NCBI RefSeq assembly: GCF_000018025.1
Contig: NC_009831.1
Coordinates: forward strand, 2,046,001-2,110,000
Source of the DNA: Shewanella sediminis HAW-EB3
GTDB taxonomy: Bacteria; Pseudomonadota; Gammaproteobacteria; Enterobacterales; Shewanellaceae
Length of the DNA: 64,000 bases
Direction: 5' to 3'
Part shown: one piece after another, positions 59,027 to 64,000 of the stretch
How positions within the stretch are numbered: the first letter of the stretch is position 1
Layout: every line of letters begins with the position of its first letter
Position numbers and translations under genes: made by a program
The notes under the pieces: generated by a model
Told to the model about the DNA's origin: nothing
Databases searched by the model: none
Seen by the model: only the letters and a program-made list of their open reading frames with translations

Positions 59027-59713
59027 GTGGTGATGGGTTTCGCTTTACGCTCACAACTGTGCTGGAGAGCTTTTTTGAGCCGTTCGGACTCGACTAAACA
59101 GTATTATCGCTCTCAAATGCCCGCGGTTGGTCAGGTCTTTTCTGAGTCATCTTTGATGGCTGTCGATCTTGAAATGACTGGCTTAGACCCTAACAGCGAT
59201 CAGATACTGAGCATCGGCTTAATTCCTATAGAGAAAGGCCTGTTGCAACTTAGTCGCGCCGAACAGAAGTTGATTCAGATAAACGGCAGTGTCGGCCAGA
59301 GTGCAACCATTCACGGTATCGTCGATCATCAGCTACAAGCGGGTGTCTCTATCGATTCGGCTATTGAATGGTTCCTGGATCGTACCAGAGGAAAATTGTT
59401 GGTTGCCCATCACTCTCCATTGGATCTAGGTTTCTTACAGGTGGCAATTAAACAGGTCACGGGAGAGTCGATAAAGTTGCTGGCTATCGATACCTTGGCC
59501 CTTGAACGTAAACGTCTGCTTCGCAAACAAGATGTATTGAAAGAGGGGACGCTAAGGTTGGGGGCATGCAGGGCGCGATATGGTTTACCCGTTTATGCTG
59601 CTCACAACGCTTTGGTCGATGCCTTAGCCTGTGGTGAACTCCTGCTTGCTCAGGTTGCAGCTTTAGGAGATTTGCACCAGGTGACAGTCGCTGAACTGTG
59701 TCAGCTATCCTGA
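59027..59713 (+). CDS. DEDDh 3'-5' exonuclease (DnaQ-like)
   Basis: 228 residues. Exonuclease motif I D47-x-E49 in VDLEMTGLDPNSD, motif II HSPLDLGFLQ, motif III AAHNALVDALAC with the H and D of DEDDh. It begins directly after the stop of the preceding gene (GTG 59027, 59030 or ATG 59033) and probably is translationally coupled. The gene end overlaps the convergent hybrid kinase by nine bases. Confidence 0.88.
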   Translation: MVMGFALRSQLCWRAFLSRSDSTKQYYRSQMPAVGQVFSESSLMAVDLEMTGLDPNSDQILSIGLIPIEKGLLQLSRAEQKLIQINGSVGQSATIHGIVDHQLQAGVSIDSAIEWFLDRTRGKLLVAHHSPLDLGFLQVAIKQVTGESIKLLAIDTLALERKRLLRKQDVLKEGTLRLGACRARYGLPVYAAHNALVDALACGELLLAQVAALGDLHQVTVAELCQLS

Positions 59714-61456
59714 TGGCTGGTTGATTCTTTGATACCATTTGATCAGCACCCTTTTGATATCTATCAGCTTGTATGGTTTGTTGATAATTTCATCCATTCC
59801 ACTCTCGAAACATTTATCGATTTCTAGGGTCGTGGTACCCGCAGTCAGCGCTATGATAGGTTGACGATATCCCGAGTGCCTCAGCCTCCTGGTTGCTTCG
59901 AAGCCATCGACGATAGGCATTCTGCAGTCCATCAACACTATATCGACAGGTTTATCGGCCAAAAAGTTAATGGCTTGCTGACCGTTGTTGACGAGATAGG
60001 GTTTGATCTTTAGTTTATCGAGCATCATGGAGATAAGTAATCGGTTCACTTCACTGTCTTCGACAACTAATACGGTCAGCCTCTCCAGAGTGACGTCCAT
60101 CTCTTCATCTACGGTGACATCTTCCGTATCGTCTGTTGCCTTTAGCGGTAGCCTGACCGAGAACTGTGTACCTTCATCTTCGCTGCTTTCGAGGCTTATC
60201 TCTCCCTTCATTTCGTCGACCAGAAGTTTACAGATTGCTAAACCTAATCCTGTGCCTTCATGGGGGCGATTGCTGGCATTGTTAACCTGAACAAAAGGTT
60301 CAAAGATGTGTGCCAGTTTATCTTTGGGGATCCCGCAGCCGGAGTCCGATATCGTAAAATGAAACATCTCCTGCACCCAATCGACCTTTACCGATATCTT
60401 GCCCTGATCGGTAAATTTGATTGCATTACCTATCAGGTTTACAAAGAGCTGTTTAATGCGGTCCGGATCGCCTAGCAACCGGGCGGGGATGTGTTCATCG
60501 AATGTTAGTTCAAAAGCCAGGCCTAACTCAGCGGTCTTAGTTGTAAATATGTTTTGGATCATTGAGCACAGCTGCTCGGGACTGAATTTTGTATCTATGA
60601 TTTTGAGCATACCAGCATTCATCTTACTGATATCGAGCAGATCATTGATTATCACCTCCAGTAGTTCTCCGGATTGGTGCATCGTCTTAAGCAGCTGTTG
60701 CTGATGAGCTGTCATTTGGGTATCGCGCATCAGATCCGCGCTGCCCAGTAACCCACTGAGTGGGGTGCGTAGCTCATGGTTTATCATGGCCACAAAATCC
60801 CTTGCTGTTCGCTCAGAGTACTCGGCTCTGCGCTTCTCCTCCAGTGTGCGATTCAATAGTGCCTGACGTTGATAGGCAGAATGCAGCATATCGCAAAACA
60901 GAAGTAACTGTTTCTCTATGGTCTCTTGCCAGGTTTTTGGAGTATTCAACTCTATCTGTAATGCCCCTATATGCCGAGCGCTTCCCTTAATGATCACACT
61001 GAGTTGATGACCCTCATCGCTCCATTGGCATGAGTTTTCCTGGGTTGTTTCATGTTGCCAGCTGGTGGGACTTCCTGCGATGAATCGGCCATTAACGAGT
61101 GAGCCGTCGGATGTGGTTAAGATTAACCGGCACGAATGAATATGCTCAATGTCGGCCAGTTCATCGACCAGCCGCTGGAGGTGTTCGCCTGAAAGGTGCT
61201 GCTTAAGAAACATCTGGGTAAAGTCGAGCAGTACCGATTCTAGACGGGTTTTCAAATGCAGTAGGGCGATGTCCTGCTCTGAACGGTTTTTAATGATGAG
61301 TAGATTGTCTTCTAATATTTGTTGGGCCAGGTAAAGCTCACGACTCTTCTCTTCCAGCAGTTTTTCAGCCGCGAGCTTTATCTGATGCTCTCTCTGCACT
61401 TTTTTGGTGAGCAGTGCTATCTGTTTATGTAAATCCGCTTTCTCATCTTCCAGCAT
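59705..61456 (-). CDS. Hybrid histidine kinase, probable partner of H-NOX
   Basis: 583 residues. N-terminal coiled coil (1-70), a GAF-like sensor region (about 75-200), HisKA with phospho-acceptor H227 in MINHELRTPLSG, HATPase (GTGLGLAICKLLVDEM in the G-box) and a C-terminal receiver with D510 (LMDCRMPIVDGF). There is no membrane segment, so it is cytosolic. It lies 67 bases downstream of the H-NOX gene on the same strand, the arrangement of H-NOX-controlled kinases, where NO-bound H-NOX modulates autophosphorylation. Confidence 0.92.
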   Translation of the reverse strand: MLEDEKADLHKQIALLTKKVQREHQIKLAAEKLLEEKSRELYLAQQILEDNLLIIKNRSEQDIALLHLKTRLESVLLDFTQMFLKQHLSGEHLQRLVDELADIEHIHSCRLILTTSDGSLVNGRFIAGSPTSWQHETTQENSCQWSDEGHQLSVIIKGSARHIGALQIELNTPKTWQETIEKQLLLFCDMLHSAYQRQALLNRTLEEKRRAEYSERTARDFVAMINHELRTPLSGLLGSADLMRDTQMTAHQQQLLKTMHQSGELLEVIINDLLDISKMNAGMLKIIDTKFSPEQLCSMIQNIFTTKTAELGLAFELTFDEHIPARLLGDPDRIKQLFVNLIGNAIKFTDQGKISVKVDWVQEMFHFTISDSGCGIPKDKLAHIFEPFVQVNNASNRPHEGTGLGLAICKLLVDEMKGEISLESSEDEGTQFSVRLPLKATDDTEDVTVDEEMDVTLERLTVLVVEDSEVNRLLISMMLDKLKIKPYLVNNGQQAINFLADKPVDIVLMDCRMPIVDGFEATRRLRHSGYRQPIIALTAGTTTLEIDKCFESGMDEIINKPYKLIDIKRVLIKWYQRINQPSG

Positions 61457-61523
61457 ACTTAATGACCCTATTGATGACTCCCAACCTTAGTGCTCTTGAC
61501 TTTAGTAAGGGTCGAATGAGCGG

Positions 61524-62057
61524 TTAAACATAGGTGATAGTGAAACGCACTTCCGAGTTATCTTGGGATAGTGGTGCCATGTCGATAGTGACTGTCTGGT
61601 TGAAATGGTTGGCACACCCATTAATCAGACCGAAGCAGACATGAGACAAACACCGTGCAGAATGATAGTCCATCACCAGCTCGGAGGCGGATTGTGAGAT
61701 GAAATTGAATCTGGGTGGTTTAGCCTGAGGGTAGAGTTTTTTCACCTCAATGTGAATCGATGCTTCGACACTTTTAATAAAGCTAAAGGTACTGTCATAT
61801 TTTCCCTCGAGTTCAGGCATGCTTTTAAACAGCTGGTTGAATACGGACTCACCGTATACCTGTTGCAGATCGGCGCAGGAGATACCGGTTAACTTACTTA
61901 GGCTGTTGATTAATTTTATCAGGTCTCGATGATCGTAAGTTCCCACAGTGGTGTAGATACCGGGATCTTCGTTGGCATCCAGCATGCTTTGGCATGTCTC
62001 AAGGCCAAATTTGTCTTCAACGAGCGAGATAAATTCTGAAAAAATTATGCCTTTCAT
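61524..62057 (-). CDS. hnoX: H-NOX heme nitric oxide sensor
   Basis: 177 residues, full H-NOX length. Heme ligand H102 (ASIHIEVKKLYP), P115, and the propionate-binding YxSxR motif Y131-S133-R135 (YHSAR) are at the canonical positions. The protein senses NO and controls the downstream kinase. The start ATG at 62057 lies behind AGGAAG. It is the first gene of a two-gene unit. Confidence 0.95.
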   Translation of the reverse strand: MKGIIFSEFISLVEDKFGLETCQSMLDANEDPGIYTTVGTYDHRDLIKLINSLSKLTGISCADLQQVYGESVFNQLFKSMPELEGKYDSTFSFIKSVEASIHIEVKKLYPQAKPPRFNFISQSASELVMDYHSARCLSHVCFGLINGCANHFNQTVTIDMAPLSQDNSEVRFTITYV

Positions 62058-62252
62058 AGTCTTCCTATTATTAACTTGTATTGTAAAAGCTAGTGTATAG
62101 CGCTTGTTTTATCAATTTTTCGGTGATGAGATGAAACGGGTCATTGAGCGGAGCTGAGTATGCTCAAGTAAAAATATCTTACATTTTTCTCATTCACAGT
62201 CGTCCTTTAAAGATTTACTGTCAGGGGAAGTGTAGTCGGTTGGAGTGACTGA

Positions 62253-62831
62253 ATGGCATTACCCTTAATCTGGCTTGGCGGGGCAACCTTAGGTGCTGTG
62301 ATGCTGGCTGACAGACGTGAAAAACGGCATAAGCTGGAGCATGAACGCCGCATGGGGAGGGCCCCGTCGATGCCTGAGGATGGTCAGCATGTCGCACTGA
62401 AGCCGAGCCTGTGGCATCCGGGTCATAAGCAGGTGAAGCCGCAACCCGGCGCCATTATCTGCTGCTTCGTCTACGGTATGATTGAACACACAGGTATCTG
62501 GCTCGACGACCATATTCTTATCGAACTTCATGGTAGCGGATTAATCCGCGCCGTCTCAACTAACCGCTTTCTGGCGGGCAGAACCGGGACAAAAATCTAT
62601 ATCGCTTGCAGCCATGATCATCAACCTCTCATCGATGCCGGTGTACTCGAACGCGCCGAAGCAGCTATTTTTCAATATCGGGAATATGATCTGTTCGACA
62701 ATAACTGCCATCGTTTTGTCTGGTCATGTTTAACCGGGCTCGAGGAGTCTCTCCCAAGTTTTAATGATCTGAACCTTCGTCTTGCCGCGCATTTTAAACA
62801 GCAAATTTATTGGGATGAAGTGCTACTCTAA
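62253..62831 (+). CDS. LRAT-like cysteine hydrolase/acyltransferase family protein
   Basis: 192 residues. An N-terminal hydrophobic or membrane-associated segment (PLIWLGGATLGAVMLAD) is followed by a basic stretch. The LRAT-type catalytic motif is present: H79 (IEHTGIWL), H93 (ELHGSG) and C152 in NNCHRFVWSC. Bacterial members are poorly characterised; acyltransfer or peptidase activity on the inner face of the envelope is possible. No obvious operon partner; it is divergent from hnoX. Confidence 0.78.
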   Translation: MALPLIWLGGATLGAVMLADRREKRHKLEHERRMGRAPSMPEDGQHVALKPSLWHPGHKQVKPQPGAIICCFVYGMIEHTGIWLDDHILIELHGSGLIRAVSTNRFLAGRTGTKIYIACSHDHQPLIDAGVLERAEAAIFQYREYDLFDNNCHRFVWSCLTGLEESLPSFNDLNLRLAAHFKQQIYWDEVLL

Positions 62832-63324
62832 CCGGTATAGCAGCGCTGGGTGACCAGAGTAATACCCTACTCATTATTTATTCAATTCTTTTCTTTTTTA
62901 TTCAGTGCTGCTCATAAGCCCCGATTGACCTGATTTTGAGAACAATGGCAGAGTTAATCTGCTCTTTAATCGATTTACGTTTAAAAATCCAAATAAAATT
63001 CATCTGCATGTAGATGAATAAGATAACAATTGTTAATAACTAAGACCAGAAGGTGATTGACAGGGCTTCACTAACAAACCTGAACATAAAAATAATTGAT
63101 TTTAGCCTCAAAAATTGAAAATTATTGACCCATGACGCAAATATCTTGGTATTGTTGATAAGTTTTATGACGCGCTTGACTGAATGCTTAGTCACTTTTG
63201 GCGGCAGCAACTTGCCCTATTATGTTGCTGGTCATAAAAATATAAATATTAGCAATTGTATTACCGGGTTAGGTTTATCGGTAACAGCAGTTGAAAACAT
63301 TACTATCGACACCAGGAAATAACT
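62832..63324. other. Promoter region upstream of pntA
   Basis: About 490 AT-rich bases. A 65-codon frame (63125-63322) ends just before pntA, without a ribosome site; I do not call it a gene. CAGGAAA just before the pntA ATG is its ribosome site. Confidence 0.55.
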
Positions 63325-64000
63325 ATGCAAATCGGAATACCAAGGGAGATCCTCGCGCAGGAGAGCCGGGTAGCCGCGACACCTGCCACTGTAATACAGC
63401 TTAAGAAATTAGGCTTCAGTGTTGTGGTACAAAGCGGTGCCGGAGAGGCGGCTAACTTCAAAGATGAGGCGTATCAAGAAGCGGGTGCTGAGGTTGTTAG
63501 CCTCGAACAAGCGTTTCAGGCTGATCTCATACTAAAGGTCAATGCACCTGGTATTAATGCAGACACTGGCGTTGACGAAGCCGATTTAATGAAAGGCGGT
63601 TCGACAGTGGCAAGTTTTGTATGGCCAGCCCAGAACCCAGAGCTATTGGAAAAGTTTAAGGCTAAAGGGATTAACCTGCTCGCAATGGACATGGTGCCAC
63701 GTATTTCTCGTGCCCAGTCTCTCGATGCGCGTAGCTCGTTAGCAAACGTTGATGGTTATCGCGCCGTCATCGAAGCGGCGAACCATTTTGGCCGTTTCTT
63801 TACCGGTCAAATCACCGCCGCGGGTAAAGTGCCGCCGGCAAAAGTATTGATTATCGGTGCCGGTGTTGCCGGTCTTTCCGCATTAGGTGCAGCCGGTAGC
63901 TTAGGTGCAATCGTTCGTGCCTTCGATACTCGCCCGGAAGTGAAAGAGCAGATTAACTCTATGGGCGCCGAATTCCTGGAACTTGATTTCGAAGAGGAAT
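63325..64000 (+). CDS. pntA: NAD(P) transhydrogenase subunit alpha (partial)
   Basis: The first 225 codons of PntA, starting at ATG 63325 behind CAGGAAA. It begins MQIGIPREILAQESRVAATP, typical of PntA and alanine dehydrogenase relatives. The nucleotide-binding motif VLIIGAGVAGLSALG has G178. The frame is open to the window end. PntAB couples proton flow to NADPH production in the inner membrane; pntB is expected just beyond the edge. Confidence 0.95.
   Translation, partial: MQIGIPREILAQESRVAATPATVIQLKKLGFSVVVQSGAGEAANFKDEAYQEAGAEVVSLEQAFQADLILKVNAPGINADTGVDEADLMKGGSTVASFVWPAQNPELLEKFKAKGINLLAMDMVPRISRAQSLDARSSLANVDGYRAVIEAANHFGRFFTGQITAAGKVPPAKVLIIGAGVAGLSALGAAGSLGAIVRAFDTRPEVKEQINSMGAEFLELDFEEE

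Noticed and set aside
63125..63322. 65-codon frame just before pntA
   Set aside because: No ribosome site; the region is better explained as the pntA promoter.

Overview
The window looks like chromosome of a marine Shewanella. The evidence is the gene content and order: pflB/pflA with a FocA-type channel; cysZ divergent from smc-zipA-ligA; a DUF4212/acetate-type symporter; an H-NOX/hybrid kinase pair; pntA at the right edge. The TAT-exported reductive dehalogenase with its membrane anchor (29.2-30.9 kb) recalls sediment isolates such as S. sediminis. That species guess is inference from memory, not from a search. I saw no rRNA, tRNA or CRISPR array.

Layout. 1-7.5 kb: anaerobic pyruvate/formate module (pflA partial, pflB, a 12-TM-type permease, and a formate channel fused to CBS domains). 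pflB and the permease each carry a PdhR-type operator. 7.5-12.6 kb: LysR regulator, yhdT-panF and a YfcC-type permease. This block is bracketed by stumps of its own two outer genes. 13-19.3 kb: TonB receptor, TDT-family transporter, O-methyltransferase-like protein, CBS protein. 19.6-26.3 kb: TetR regulator, a MITE-like repeat, cysK, RDD protein, REC-REC-GGDEF cyclase, LysR regulator, DoxX-like protein. 26.8-31.8 kb: LysR regulator, outer-membrane protein, rdhA-rdhB and LuxR-type regulator, a candidate organohalide-respiration island. 31.9-34.2 kb: CBM9/DUF5916 outer-membrane protein. 34.4-35.8 kb: a small STAS-like gene between attC-like sites, inside an inverted pair of interspersed repeats. 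36.1-44.3 kb: housekeeping genes cysZ, smc (interrupted by one frameshift in this sequence), zipA, ligA and a DUF2919 protein. 44.9-47.8 kb: HD-GYP phosphodiesterase, SDR-like protein, DsbA-like protein. 47.8-49.0 kb: a heavily decayed Mu-like prophage with mor still open. 49.3-59.7 kb: DUF4212-symporter pair, purple-acid-phosphatase-like exoprotein, TPR protein, CDP-alcohol phosphotransferase, cNMP/CBS/DUF294 protein and DEDD exonuclease. 59.7-62.1 kb: H-NOX and hybrid histidine kinase. 62.2-64 kb: LRAT-like protein and the start of pntA.

The genes fit a facultative anaerobe that ferments and respires. Pyruvate is cleaved by PflB and formate crosses FocA. NO is probably sensed by the H-NOX/kinase pair. 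c-di-GMP is probably made by the GGDEF protein and degraded by the HD-GYP protein. I found no convincing wholly new system. The best leads are the self-bracketed LysR-to-YfcC block, the rdh island, the solitary attC-flanked cassette, and the orphan minus-strand terminator at 44.35 kb.
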